Positions 1 to 8,933 of a DNA stretch of 64,000 bases are shown here, in pieces (position 1 is the first letter of the stretch; each line of letters opens with the position of its first letter). Source of the stretch: UBA7803 sp040219135 (GTDB lineage Bacteria; Pseudomonadota; Gammaproteobacteria; Pseudomonadales; Azotimanducaceae); contig JAVJTA010000005.1 in the NCBI GenBank assembly GCA_040219135.1, positions 248,001 through 312,000 of the forward strand, read 5' to 3'. The notes under the pieces are model-generated. The model was not told the DNA's origin, ran no database searches, and saw only the letters and a program-made list of their open reading frames with translations. The position numbers and the translations under genes were made by a program.

Positions 1-1096
1 TGTGGCGCTGTACGTGGCGCTCGGCTTCGCCATGACGGTCCTCACCCAGTCCTCGAGCGCCGCCATCGCCCTGACCCTGACCGCTGCCACCGGGGGCGCG
101 CTGGGTCTGAGCGCCGCCGCGGCCATGGTCATAGGCGCCAACGTCGGCACGACCTCGACGGCCGTGCTCGCCACCATCGGGGCCACCGCCAACGCGCGCC
201 GGGTGGCGGCGGCCCACGTGGTCTTCAACGGGGTGACCGGGGCGGTGGCGCTGGCGCTGCTGCCCGGGGTGCTGTGGCTGACCGGCTACGCCGGGGCCGT
301 GCTCGGCCTGCCCGCCGCCCCCGCGGTCACCCTGGCGCTGTTCCACAGCGTGTTCAATCTGCTCGGCGTCGCCCTGATGCTGCCGTTGACCCCGCGGCTG
401 GCGGCGTTTCTCGGGCGCCGTTTCGTCACCCGGGTGGAGGTCCTGGCACGACCGCAGTTCCTCGACCGCACGGTGCTGGTGACGCCATCCCTCGCCATCG
501 AAGCGCTGCGCCTGGAACTCGCGCGCGCGGCGGGCCTGGCCCGGGACAGCGCCCTGGCCGCGGTCAGCAGCGAGGGCGCCACGCCGGAGTCCGCGCGGGA
601 ACTGCGCCACGGGCTGCGCGGCCTGCTCGAAGCCATCGAGTCCTTCGTCGCCGATCTGGAAGCGTCCCGGATGTCGGCCGATTCGGCCGGCCAGCTGCCG
701 CTGGTGCTGAGGGTGACCAACTACCTCGAGGACGTCGTCACCCTGGCGGACAGCCTGGATCACCACCGTCCGGACCTGGCCGCGATCAGTCGCGCGCCGG
801 TGCTCGAGACGATCTCGGGCTATCGCGCTGCCGTGGTGAAACAGGTGTCGCGCTGCGACCTGGCCGCGCCCGGCTTCGACCTGGCCGCGCTGGACGCCGG
901 GTTCGCCGAACTCGAAGCGAACTGGCACCGGCTGAAAACCGTCCTGCTCGAAGCCGCCGGGCGCCGCCAGCTGCCGCTGGAGCGTCTCAACGAGGCGCTG
1001 GAAGGGCTGCGCAGCGGGTTGCGCATGGCCGAGCAGATGACCAAGGCCGCCCGGCGCCTGGATACCCTTGGCCGAGCTCAGGAGAAGGTCGATTGA
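1..1096 (+). CDS. Na+/phosphate cotransporter family protein, C-terminal part (5' end outside window)
   Basis: The reading frame is open from the window edge to a TGA at 1094-1096, so the true start lies upstream. The visible 364 residues begin inside the membrane domain. They show a QSSSA signature near residue 16 and a GANVGTT signature near residue 45, both hallmarks of the Na/Pi cotransporter (NptA/YjbB) family, with hydrophobic segments to about residue 140. The remaining ~200 residues are soluble and helical, as in the PhoU-like C-terminal domain of this family. Such proteins move inorganic phosphate with sodium across the inner membrane. No phosphate-regulon partner is visible downstream. 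Confidence 0.9.
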   Translation, partial: VALYVALGFAMTVLTQSSSAAIALTLTAATGGALGLSAAAAMVIGANVGTTSTAVLATIGATANARRVAAAHVVFNGVTGAVALALLPGVLWLTGYAGAVLGLPAAPAVTLALFHSVFNLLGVALMLPLTPRLAAFLGRRFVTRVEVLARPQFLDRTVLVTPSLAIEALRLELARAAGLARDSALAAVSSEGATPESARELRHGLRGLLEAIESFVADLEASRMSADSAGQLPLVLRVTNYLEDVVTLADSLDHHRPDLAAISRAPVLETISGYRAAVVKQVSRCDLAAPGFDLAALDAGFAELEANWHRLKTVLLEAAGRRQLPLERLNEALEGLRSGLRMAEQMTKAARRLDTLGRAQEKVD

Positions 1097-1222
1097 AAAA
1101 CCCGCGACTGCCCACATGGTTGTTCACTGGACCGGCCGTTGCCCGGCGAGCGGCAATGACCGGACGAGAGGCGGCCGGCCCGGGCGGGGCGGCGGCCAGC
1201 TGCAGCGTACCCGGGATGGTCC

Positions 1223-2164
1223 ATGGAATATCGTGACTACTACGCCGTGCTCGGCGTCGACCGCAAAGCCAGCGCCGCGGACATCAAGAAGGCGTACCGC
1301 AAGCTGGCGCGCAAGTATCACCCGGACGTGAACCGGGAGGCCGACGCCGAAGACAAGTTCAAGGAAGTGGGCGAAGCCTACGAGGTGCTGTCGGATCCGG
1401 AGAAGCGCGCGGCCTACGACGCCCTCGGCGCCAGCTGGCAGGACCATCAGAACTTCCGCCCGCCGCCGGACTGGGAGCAGCAGTTCTCCTTCGGCGGTGG
1501 CGGCTTCACCGGTCACGACGGCGGGTTCAGCGACTTCTTCGAAACCCTGTTCGGCGGCCAGGGGGGCTTCGGCGGGCCGGGCTCCGGTGACGGTGAATTC
1601 AGCCGTCAGGGCCGCCGCGCCGGCGGGTTCAAGGGCGCCGACGAGCACGCCCGGGTGGGCATCACGCTGGAGGAGGCGTTCCGCCGCGACAGCGTCGAGA
1701 TCACCGTACCGCGGCCCGGCGGCAAGCCGCAGCGGCTGCGGGTGAAGATCCCGGCGGGCATCAGCGACGGCAAGCGGGTGCGGCTGCGCGGCCAGGGCGG
1801 CGCCGGGGTCGGCGGCGGCCAGCCCGGCGACCTGTTCGTGGAGTTCCGCCTGGTCCCGCATCCGCGCTTCCGCGCCGAGGGCCGCGACATCCACTTCGAG
1901 CTCCCGGTCACCCCGTGGGAGGCCGCTCTGGGCACCGAACTGGCGGTGCCGACCCTGGGCGGCAGCGTCAAACTGAAGGTACCCGCGGGATCCCAGTCCG
2001 GCGGCCGCCTGCGGCTGAAGGGCCGCGGCCTGCCGGGAGAACCCCCGGGCGATCAGTACGTGACCCTCAAGGTGGTACTGCCGAAGGCCGACAACGCGGA
2101 ACGCCGCAAGCTCTATCAGCAGATGGCCGAGACCATGGACTTCGACCCGAGGGCGGCGACATGA
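1223..2164 (+). CDS. cbpA: CbpA-type DnaJ co-chaperone
   Basis: This 313-residue protein has an N-terminal J domain (residues 1-70) with the HPD tripeptide at 33-35 that stimulates DnaK ATPase. A Gly/Phe-rich linker (about 85-130, repeated GG and FGG) and two C-terminal peptide-binding beta domains follow. It lacks the CxxCxGxG zinc finger of true DnaJ, which makes it the CbpA type. The ATG start gives a full-length J domain. Its stop overlaps the cbpM start by 4 nt (ATGA), so the two are translationally coupled. CbpA also binds curved DNA in Escherichia coli; that role is not testable here. Confidence 0.95.
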   Translation: MEYRDYYAVLGVDRKASAADIKKAYRKLARKYHPDVNREADAEDKFKEVGEAYEVLSDPEKRAAYDALGASWQDHQNFRPPPDWEQQFSFGGGGFTGHDGGFSDFFETLFGGQGGFGGPGSGDGEFSRQGRRAGGFKGADEHARVGITLEEAFRRDSVEITVPRPGGKPQRLRVKIPAGISDGKRVRLRGQGGAGVGGGQPGDLFVEFRLVPHPRFRAEGRDIHFELPVTPWEAALGTELAVPTLGGSVKLKVPAGSQSGGRLRLKGRGLPGEPPGDQYVTLKVVLPKADNAERRKLYQQMAETMDFDPRAAT

Positions 2165-2499
2165 GCAGATCCCCGAAGCGAACGCGCCCCCAGATCGACG
2201 CCGAGCTGCTCGACGAGCAGCTGCGCCTGGACCTGCGCGACATGTGTCGCATCTGCGGCGTGCACGCCGAGTTCCTGATGGACCTGGTGGAAGAAGGCAT
2301 CATCACACCGCAGCTGCCACGGCGCCGGGCGCGCGCCCCCGCCGTGAGAGCCTGGCAGTTCGACGGCATCGCCGTGGTCCGGGTCCAGCGCGCCCTGCGG
2401 CTGCAGCAGGATCTCGGCGTAAACCTCCCCGGCATCGCCCTGGCGCTGGAGCTGCTCGACGAACTGGAATTCCTGCGCCAACGCGGTGCCGGACCTTAG
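2161..2499 (+). CDS. cbpM: Chaperone modulator CbpM
   Basis: A 112-residue MerR-like helical protein starting at ATG 2161 inside the end of cbpA. It has the CbpM-type beginning (acidic helix, then C-R-I-C-G and LVEEGII) and the characteristic WQFD motif in the middle. CbpM binds the J domain of CbpA and blocks its stimulation of DnaK. Adjacency and the ATGA overlap with cbpA strongly support the assignment. The stop codon lies inside the left arm of a long perfect inverted repeat. Confidence 0.9.
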   Translation: MSRSPKRTRPQIDAELLDEQLRLDLRDMCRICGVHAEFLMDLVEEGIITPQLPRRRARAPAVRAWQFDGIAVVRVQRALRLQQDLGVNLPGIALALELLDELEFLRQRGAGP

Positions 2500-2573
2500 C
2501 CTTCAGCCTTTCCTCCAGACGGCGCCGGGCATTACCCTTTAGCCTTTTGACCGGGAAAGGCTGAAGGCTAAGG
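2494..2573. repeat. Long perfect inverted repeat after cbpM
   Basis: Two 20-nt arms (2494-2513 and 2554-2573) are perfectly complementary and flank a 40-nt loop. The left arm contains the cbpM stop codon; the right arm ends 21 nt before the next ATG. A partial third copy of the arm core (TTTAGCCTTTT) lies in the loop. It may act as a transcription terminator or be a small palindromic repeat element. No U-tract follows, so classical intrinsic termination is uncertain. Confidence 0.6.
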
Positions 2574-2593
2574 CCCAGTACCAGGAGCGCATC

Positions 2594-4003
2594 ATGACGA
2601 AACTGTTCTGCGCCGCCGCCGCGGCTCTGATCATCACCATCGCCGTGGCGCCGGCCCCCGTATCGGCGGCGCCGGCCCCCGTATCGGCGGCCGGATCGGC
2701 GTACGCGGCCCAGGCACCCGAGCGCCTGGCCGAGTACCTCCGCATCGACACCGTCAACCCGCCCGGCAACGAAAGCGCCGGCGTGGCGTTCCTCGCCGCG
2801 ATCCTCGACGACGCCGGGATTCCCTACCAGACCGCCGAGTCCGCTCCAGGGCGCGGCAACCTGTGGGCGCGGCTCGAGGGCGGTGACGAGCCGGGCCTGG
2901 TGCTGCTGCACCACATCGACGTCGTCGGCGCCGACCCCCGCTACTGGCAGGTCGCGCCGCTGTCCGGCGAGATCCGCGACGGCTACGTCTGGGGCCGCGG
3001 CGCGCTGGACATGAAAGGCACCGCCATCGCCCAGCTGCAGGCGTTCCTGGCCCTGCACGCGAGCGGCAAGCGTCTGCAACGCGACGTCTGGTTCGTCGCC
3101 ACCGCCGACGAGGAGGCCGGCGGCGCGTTCGGCGCCGGCTGGCTCATCGAAGCACACCCGGAGATCTTCGAGAACGTGGGCTTCCTGCTGAACGAGGGCG
3201 GCAGCGGCACCACCATGGGCGAGGACGTGGTGTTCACCGTGGAAGTCACCCAGAAGGTACCGCTGTGGCTGAAGGCGACCGCACGCGGCCAGCCCGGGCA
3301 CGGCTCCACGCCGCAGACGGCCACCGCGGTCACCCGGCTGCTGCGCGCCGGCGACCGGGTGGCGGAAACGCGCTTCGCGCCGCGGGTGATTCCCGCGGTG
3401 CAGAGCCTGTTCGAAGGCCTGGCCCCCTACCAGCCGGAGGACCTGCGCGGTCAGTACGCCGACATTGCGAGCGCCATCCACGACGACGAGTTCATGCGCT
3501 ACCTGCAGCTCAGCAATCCCGGCGCGCACGCGCTGCTGCGCAACACCTGCTCCATTACCCGCCTGGCGGGCAGCGACAAGATCAACGTGGTGCCCACCGA
3601 AGCCAGCATGGAACTCGACTGCCGGCTGCTGCCGGATCAGGACCACGGCGCGTTCATCGCCGAGCTGACGGCAATCATCAACGACCCGGACGTGCAGATC
3701 GACACGCTGATGGCATTCACCCCGGCGGTGAGCCGGAGCGACAGCCCGCTGTACCGGCTGATCGAGGAAACCGTGGCGGCGCGGCTTCCGGCGGCCCGGG
3801 TCGTTCCCGGCGTCTCCACCGGCTTCACCGACAGCCACTTCTTCCGCGACCTCGGCATTGCCAGCTACGGCTTCGGGCCGTTCGTGATTCCGCTGGCCGA
3901 CCGCCGCGGCATCCACGGCAACGACGAACGCATCGGTGTGGATACCCTCATCGAAGGGACCGAGTTCATGATCGATCTGGTGGACCGCTTCGCCACCCGA
4001 TGA
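2594..4003 (+). CDS. Secreted M20 family zinc peptidase
   Basis: A 469-residue protein with a signal peptide (hydrophobic core at residues 4-19, processing likely near residue 39). M20 metal-site features follow in order: LLHHIDVVGAD (about 105-114), GRGALDMKG (about 134-142) and the catalytic DEEAGG (about 172), with a lid domain and a C-terminal GxxTGFTDSHF region. M20 enzymes are di-zinc amino/carboxypeptidases or deacylases; the substrate cannot be predicted. The signal region contains a perfect tandem duplication of a 21-bp unit (2648-2668 and 2669-2689), doubling an APAPVSA heptapeptide. Confidence 0.9.
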   Translation: MTKLFCAAAAALIITIAVAPAPVSAAPAPVSAAGSAYAAQAPERLAEYLRIDTVNPPGNESAGVAFLAAILDDAGIPYQTAESAPGRGNLWARLEGGDEPGLVLLHHIDVVGADPRYWQVAPLSGEIRDGYVWGRGALDMKGTAIAQLQAFLALHASGKRLQRDVWFVATADEEAGGAFGAGWLIEAHPEIFENVGFLLNEGGSGTTMGEDVVFTVEVTQKVPLWLKATARGQPGHGSTPQTATAVTRLLRAGDRVAETRFAPRVIPAVQSLFEGLAPYQPEDLRGQYADIASAIHDDEFMRYLQLSNPGAHALLRNTCSITRLAGSDKINVVPTEASMELDCRLLPDQDHGAFIAELTAIINDPDVQIDTLMAFTPAVSRSDSPLYRLIEETVAARLPAARVVPGVSTGFTDSHFFRDLGIASYGFGPFVIPLADRRGIHGNDERIGVDTLIEGTEFMIDLVDRFATR

Positions 4004-4022
4004 GCGCGCGGGCGCGACGCGC

Positions 4023-5189
4023 TCAGGGTACCGGCGGCAGTGGGTACTTGAGCCCGATGGCGCAGTTGAACAGCACCACCCGGGCATCCCGCTCCACCAG
4101 CCCCTGATCCACGGCCCGTTCCCAGGCCGCAAACGTGGCCGCACCTTCGGGACACAGCAGCAGCCCCTCGCGGCCGGCGACCTGGACCCGGGCGGCCTCG
4201 ATCTCGGCATCGGTCACCGCCAGCGCCGCGCCGCCGGAGGCGCGCACCGCGCGCAGGATCAGAAAGTCCCCAACCGCCGCGGGCACCCGGATGCCGGCGG
4301 CCACCGTGTGCGCATCCTGCCACGGCTCGGCGAACTCCACCCCGGCCTCGAACGCCCGGACGATGGGCGCGCAGCCGCTCGCCTGCACGGCGAACATGCG
4401 CGGCCGACGTGCGCCGATCCAGCCGAGCGCCTCCATCTCGTCGAACGCCTTCCACATGCCGATCAGGCCGGTGCCGCCGCCGGTGGGGTAGAAGATGGCA
4501 TCCGGCAGGCTCCAGCCGAGCTGCTCGGCGAGCTCGATGCCCATGGTCTTCTTGCCCTCGATGCGGTAGGGCTCTTTCAGCGTCGACAGGTCGAACCAGC
4601 CGTGCTCCGCCCGGCCGGCGGCGACCCGGGCACCGCAGTCGTTGATCAGGCCGTTCACCCGGTGCACGCGGGCGCCCTGCAGCGCGGTCTCGCGGATGTT
4701 GATCTCCGGGGTGTCCGCCGGGCAGAACACGGTGGCGCGCAGCCCGGCGCGGGCGGCGTAGGCAGCCAGTGCCGCGCCGGCGTTGCCGTTGGTGGGCATG
4801 GCCAGATGCTCGAGGCCGAGCTCCTTCGCCATGGCGACGGCAAGGGCCAGGCCGCGAGCCTTGAACGACCCGGTGGGCAGGCGGCCTTCGTCCTTGACCA
4901 GCACGTCGCTGCCGGTGGGCACGGCCGCCCCGAGCGGGATCAGCGGCGTGGTGACCTCACCGAGACTCACCACGTTGGCGTCGTCGCGCACCGGCAGCAG
5001 CTCGCGATAGCGCCAGAAGCCGCCGCGGCGTGCCAGGATGGCGTCGCGGTCGAGGCTGGCGCGCATGGCATCGAGATCGTAGCGGACCAGCAGCGGCTTG
5101 CCCGCCGGCGACAGCCCGTGAACCTCCCCTGCGGGCAGCCGGGTGCCCTGCAGCGAGCATTCCAGGTGGGAAACGAACGTCCGCGTCAT
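4023..5189 (-). CDS. thrC: Threonine synthase (PLP-dependent)
   Basis: A 388-residue fold-type II PLP enzyme. The Schiff-base lysine lies in LPTGSFKARG at residue 110, and the phosphate-binding loop TGGGTGLIG is near residue 230. It converts O-phosphohomoserine to threonine in the cytoplasm. The start is taken at ATG 5189 because homology-like sequence begins there; an upstream extension of the frame is just open reading. The gene stands alone, convergent with the M20 peptidase. A threonine/serine dehydratase is less likely given the N-terminal CSLQG region typical of threonine synthase. Confidence 0.88.
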   Translation of the reverse strand: MTRTFVSHLECSLQGTRLPAGEVHGLSPAGKPLLVRYDLDAMRASLDRDAILARRGGFWRYRELLPVRDDANVVSLGEVTTPLIPLGAAVPTGSDVLVKDEGRLPTGSFKARGLALAVAMAKELGLEHLAMPTNGNAGAALAAYAARAGLRATVFCPADTPEINIRETALQGARVHRVNGLINDCGARVAAGRAEHGWFDLSTLKEPYRIEGKKTMGIELAEQLGWSLPDAIFYPTGGGTGLIGMWKAFDEMEALGWIGARRPRMFAVQASGCAPIVRAFEAGVEFAEPWQDAHTVAAGIRVPAAVGDFLILRAVRASGGAALAVTDAEIEAARVQVAGREGLLLCPEGAATFAAWERAVDQGLVERDARVVLFNCAIGLKYPLPPVP

Positions 5190-5286
5190 GCCGGCATTGT
5201 GCCACCCACGCCACCCGGCCGGGTGACTGGCGCGCGACGGGTCCGATCGCGCATCATCAGCGGGCGCAGCTCCAGGAGATCGATCC

Positions 5287-5712
5287 ATGTCCAGTCCCGT
5301 GACCCGGATCCCGGCGGCCGCCCCGGCGGACGCCCTCGCCCACTTCCAGCGCCGGCTCGGGTTCGAGACCGACTGCTGGGACGTCCATGAAGCCCTCACC
5401 GAAGGGCCCGGGGACTTCGTCCTGCTCGACGTCCGCAGCCCGGATCTCTACGCGGCCGGTCACGTCCCCGGCGCCGTCAATCTGCCCCATGGCAAGATGA
5501 CCAAGCGCGTCATGGCGCGCTGGCCAGCAGACACCGTGTTCGTCGTCTACTGCGCCGGCCCCCACTGCAACGGCGCCAACAAAGCCGCGGTGCGGCTCGC
5601 CACGCTCGGACTGGCGGTGAAGGAGATGATCGGCGGAATGACCGGCTGGGCCGACGAGGGCTTCGAGTTCGCCCGGGGTGACCAGCCTGCTGCCGGGACG
5701 GCTTTGCGCTGA
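5287..5712 (+). CDS. Rhodanese-like sulfurtransferase
   Basis: A 141-residue single-domain rhodanese. It shows LLDVRSPDLYAAGHVPGA (about 46-63), the CH2A-like signature, and an active-site loop starting at Cys89 (YCAGPHCNG) with a second cysteine at 94. Such proteins bind persulfide sulfur on the loop cysteine. An AGGAG Shine-Dalgarno lies about 9 nt before the ATG. It is convergent with the patatin gene, whose stop is 8 nt away. The physiological donor and acceptor are unknown. Confidence 0.9.
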   Translation: MSSPVTRIPAAAPADALAHFQRRLGFETDCWDVHEALTEGPGDFVLLDVRSPDLYAAGHVPGAVNLPHGKMTKRVMARWPADTVFVVYCAGPHCNGANKAAVRLATLGLAVKEMIGGMTGWADEGFEFARGDQPAAGTALR

Positions 5713-5719
5713 GCCGGCG

Positions 5720-8101
5720 TCAGCCGGGCGGGTCGTCGTCGATCTCGCGCTGGATGCGATCGAGCTGGTCTCCGCAGCGGCCCAGCCGTTCGCGCTCCCG
5801 GTCGACGATGGTCTGAAACAGCTCACGCTTCAGTGCCGCGGGATCGTCGATGGCGTCGCCGGCGGCGTGCACCAGCAGGTCCACCACGCGCTCGGCGCCG
5901 TTCAACCGCCCCCAGAGATAGTCGTGCTCCCGGTAGGCGCGGTTGAAGAAGCCGACGAAACCCATGAAGTTGCGGCAGCGCAGGCCGTCGAACGCCCCGT
6001 CGAGGGAGCGCGCGTCGGCCGGGCTGATGCGCTCGACGCGGATCGGGGTGAGCGGGTCCGGTCCGCCTTCGAGGGCCGTGGGCGCCCCGAGCAGCACGTC
6101 GTACACCGGGAATCCGAGGTAGTCGCCGACCAGAGTTTCACGCAGATCGTCGTCCGTGACGCGCTGGTAGCAGTCGAAGAAGGCCTGATCGAGTTCGCGG
6201 TCCACCTGATTCAGGTTCAGCGACTCCGCCAGCCCTTCGAGCAGCGCGATCGCCTCCGCGGGCGGCAGCGGCAGGCGCGAGCAGGCATCCATCAGGCGCA
6301 GCACGAGGGGCTCGTCGAGACCCTCGGAACGGCGCAGGCCGTAGAAACGCTCCATGAACCCGTAGGCCTGGTCCTTGAACGCATCGAGCTCCGCCTGAAC
6401 CTCCGCCGCGAGCTGGCGATCGCCCTCGTGCTGGTTGATGCGGCGGATCAGAAACTGCAGCCGGCGGATGCGGAAAGTGACGTCGAACGCGTCCAGGAAC
6501 GCTTCCTGGCGGTTCTCCAGACGCCCGGCGCGGCGCGCGGCCGGATGCATGCCGGCGTCACCGTCGTAGCGCCACCAGCCGGCCAGGCTGTCTTCCATGG
6601 CCCGGTAGATGGCCGGGTTTTCCGCATCCGGCGACAGCTCCAGCCAGGAGCTGATCAGCGCCCCCACCAGACGCCAGACCCGACGCTGCACGTACACGTG
6701 ATAGGCGAGGCCCATGCTGCTCTCGGCCTGGCCGGACATGGCGAGGCGCAGGTAGCCGAGCAGATCCACGGTCATCGGCTGGCGCACGTGCACGGCTCGC
6801 AGGTCAGAGACCATGCGCTCGATGTCGCCGCGGTTGACGTCGATGATGCGCCGGTTGACCTGCACCCGGGCGTCCTGAGCGACGATGCGCCCGAGGTCCT
6901 CGAGAATCGGCTGGTTGCGCGGGATCGATGACAGCGCCGCGCGGATCGTACTCAGGTAGCCGAGGGCCCGATCCGGGGTTTCGACCTCCTCGATGTGCGG
7001 GTCCGGCTCGATGTAGACGATGGTGCGATCCACCTGACGGTCCGCCGCGCGGTGGTTCAGCGCCTCCAGCGCCGCGCCGAAGGGCTTGTTGTTGACGATG
7101 CCGCCGTCGACGAAGTAGCGGTCCTCGGGGTCGAAGTGCCGGTAGGCCGGCGTGCCGTCGTCGGCGCGCAGGCTCGAACGCAGGAAACTCTGCTCGCGCG
7201 GCCACGCCAGACCACGGCTGGCCAGCACGCGTTTCATCTCGTCGTGGTGGAATGGCGGGAACGCGCCAGCGTAGGAGGAGCTGGCGCGCGCCGTCCAGAC
7301 CAGCGCCGGCAGATTGTCGTCGGCGAAATCGCTGACGCTGGCGCCGGCTCCAGTCGCGGTGTGGGCGAGCTGGCTGTACGCCGCGTGCGCCGTTTCCCGC
7401 GCCACCAGCTCTTCGTGCAGCCGCACCGTGCGCGGGTAGCCGAGCAGGTCGGTGACGCTGGCGTACACGTCGAGGCGCTGGCCGGGCGGCAGCAGGCTGC
7501 TGTCGGAACGTCGCGACTCGGCCATGGCCTGCAGCGCGTCGAAGAAGTGATTGCAAAGGCGCTCGCCCGAGAACGGCGGCGTGAACCACGACGAGCGCAC
7601 CAGCCGGGCGATCTTGGTCCGGGTCTCCGCGTTCCGGCCGATGTCCCGAGGCAGCCAGAACGACAGCGCGCGGAGAAACGGGTACAGGTACCATTTGCGC
7701 CAGGGCCGGGGCCGCTCGGCGCCCAGATTCTCGACGTCGGCTTCTTCCAGCCATCCCGCGGTCTGGGCGTCGAGCAGCGCGTCGTCCACCAGGGCCTTGG
7801 CCAGCATCACGCCGTTGATGGCGCCGGCGGAGGCGCCGGCCACGACGTCGATCACCACTCGGAAGTGGCCGTGGTGATTGATCCGCTTGAGAATCTCGAA
7901 GTAGACGGCTTCGGTGTCACAGGGCCGCGGGTCGGGGCCTTCCCCATAGCTCATCGTCGCCGCCCGCTCCGCGCCCACCTCGTGCAGCACCTTGGAGGCG
8001 CGGATCACCTTCAACAGCTCTTTGGTGACGCCGTGCATGTAGACCGCCAGGGACGCGCCCCCGTAAATCACAACCGCCAGCCGCAGCTCTTTCTTCGCCA
8101 T
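5720..8101 (-). CDS. Patatin-like phospholipase with C-terminal extension
   Basis: A 793-residue protein. The N-terminal patatin domain has the oxyanion loop (YGGASLAVY, about 13-21), the nucleophile elbow GASAG with Ser91, and the catalytic Asp in VDGGIVNNKP near residue 330. The long remainder is helical and resembles the DUF3376 extension found in large bacterial patatin-like proteins. These are lipid acyl hydrolases or lipases. The start ATG 8101 sits 8 nt downstream of a good TATAAT box, implying a leaderless or nearly leaderless mRNA. No signal peptide is seen, so it is probably cytoplasmic or membrane-associated. Confidence 0.9.
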   Translation of the reverse strand: MAKKELRLAVVIYGGASLAVYMHGVTKELLKVIRASKVLHEVGAERAATMSYGEGPDPRPCDTEAVYFEILKRINHHGHFRVVIDVVAGASAGAINGVMLAKALVDDALLDAQTAGWLEEADVENLGAERPRPWRKWYLYPFLRALSFWLPRDIGRNAETRTKIARLVRSSWFTPPFSGERLCNHFFDALQAMAESRRSDSSLLPPGQRLDVYASVTDLLGYPRTVRLHEELVARETAHAAYSQLAHTATGAGASVSDFADDNLPALVWTARASSSYAGAFPPFHHDEMKRVLASRGLAWPREQSFLRSSLRADDGTPAYRHFDPEDRYFVDGGIVNNKPFGAALEALNHRAADRQVDRTIVYIEPDPHIEEVETPDRALGYLSTIRAALSSIPRNQPILEDLGRIVAQDARVQVNRRIIDVNRGDIERMVSDLRAVHVRQPMTVDLLGYLRLAMSGQAESSMGLAYHVYVQRRVWRLVGALISSWLELSPDAENPAIYRAMEDSLAGWWRYDGDAGMHPAARRAGRLENRQEAFLDAFDVTFRIRRLQFLIRRINQHEGDRQLAAEVQAELDAFKDQAYGFMERFYGLRRSEGLDEPLVLRLMDACSRLPLPPAEAIALLEGLAESLNLNQVDRELDQAFFDCYQRVTDDDLRETLVGDYLGFPVYDVLLGAPTALEGGPDPLTPIRVERISPADARSLDGAFDGLRCRNFMGFVGFFNRAYREHDYLWGRLNGAERVVDLLVHAAGDAIDDPAALKRELFQTIVDRERERLGRCGDQLDRIQREIDDDPPG

Positions 8102-8109
8102 ACCGAAAG

Positions 8110-8115
8110 ATTATA
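8110..8115 (-). promoter_or_regulatory. TATAAT -10 box for the patatin gene
   Basis: A perfect TATAAT on the minus strand ends only 8 nt before the ATG at 8101. Transcription would begin at or within a few nucleotides of the start codon, so there is no room for a Shine-Dalgarno. A -35 element is not convincing. Confidence 0.5.
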
Positions 8116-8147
8116 GTGGCCGCGACCTCACCGTACGGAACCCCGTC

Positions 8148-8864
8148 ATGCAGAACACGACCAGATTGATCACCGCCCGCGGCAGGATTGCCGCCATTCT
8201 GCTGCTCGCCGCGAGCGCGCTCGCGGCCCCCGGCGTCCGCGGCGAGGAAACCGGCGGCATCCAGGTCAACGGCGTCGGCGAGATCCAGGCGGTGCCGGAC
8301 ATGGCGCGGCTGACCCTCGAGGTGCGTCGCGAAGGCGGCGACGTGGTCGCTCTGAAGCGCGAACTCGACGCGGTGACAGGCCGAGTGCTCGAGTTCAGCG
8401 ACGAACTCGGCGTGGCCCGCCGCGACGTCACCGCCGCCGCGGTGAACATCTACCCGCGCTACCAGCGCCAGGACGACGAACAGGTCCCCGTCGGCGTGAT
8501 CGCCAGCCGCACCATCGAAATCATCGTGCGCGACCTGGCCGACATCGGCGAGCTCATCAACGGCGCCCTGGAACGGGGCGTCAACGGGGTCGGCGGTGTG
8601 CAGCTCGACGCCTCCAACCGCATCGAGCTGGAGCAGCAGGCCCTGGATCTGGCCATCGACGACGCCATCCGCGAGGCGGGCCAGATCGCCAAACGCTTCG
8701 GTGTCGGCCTCGGACCGCTGACCAGCGCCAGCAGCGGCGCGCATCAGGTACAGCCGCTGATGATGGACGCATTGTCGCTGCGCAGCGCCGCCAAGGAGAG
8801 CTTCGCGCCCGGCGAGATGACCATCCGCCGCGACGTTCAGGCGACCTTCGGGATCCGGCCCTAG
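8148..8864 (+). CDS. SIMPL (DUF541) domain periplasmic protein
   Basis: A 238-residue protein with an N-terminal signal peptide (hydrophobic, cleavage likely after Ala near residue 27) followed by a SIMPL domain. The domain starts with the family-typical pattern of a GxGE motif (VNGVGEIQAVPDMARL) and alternating strands and helices to the C-terminus. SIMPL proteins are periplasmic or surface oligomers of poorly known function; some relate to oxidative stress resistance. The gene is divergent from the patatin gene, 46 nt apart, so the two share a short promoter region. Confidence 0.85.
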   Translation: MQNTTRLITARGRIAAILLLAASALAAPGVRGEETGGIQVNGVGEIQAVPDMARLTLEVRREGGDVVALKRELDAVTGRVLEFSDELGVARRDVTAAAVNIYPRYQRQDDEQVPVGVIASRTIEIIVRDLADIGELINGALERGVNGVGGVQLDASNRIELEQQALDLAIDDAIREAGQIAKRFGVGLGPLTSASSGAHQVQPLMMDALSLRSAAKESFAPGEMTIRRDVQATFGIRP

Positions 8865-8933
8865 TGGGCCGCTCGGTGAATTCGGTGACTTGAGGCCGCT
8901 CGGGGCGCGGCGGACGCCGCGCCGGCGCCGATC

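Noticed and set aside
1223..2164. dnaJ proper
   Set aside because: No zinc-finger cysteines, and a cbpM gene follows.
2303..4210. Long minus-strand open frame opposite the M20 peptidase
   Set aside because: No recognisable domain; it mirrors a convincing plus-strand gene and is explained by high GC third positions.
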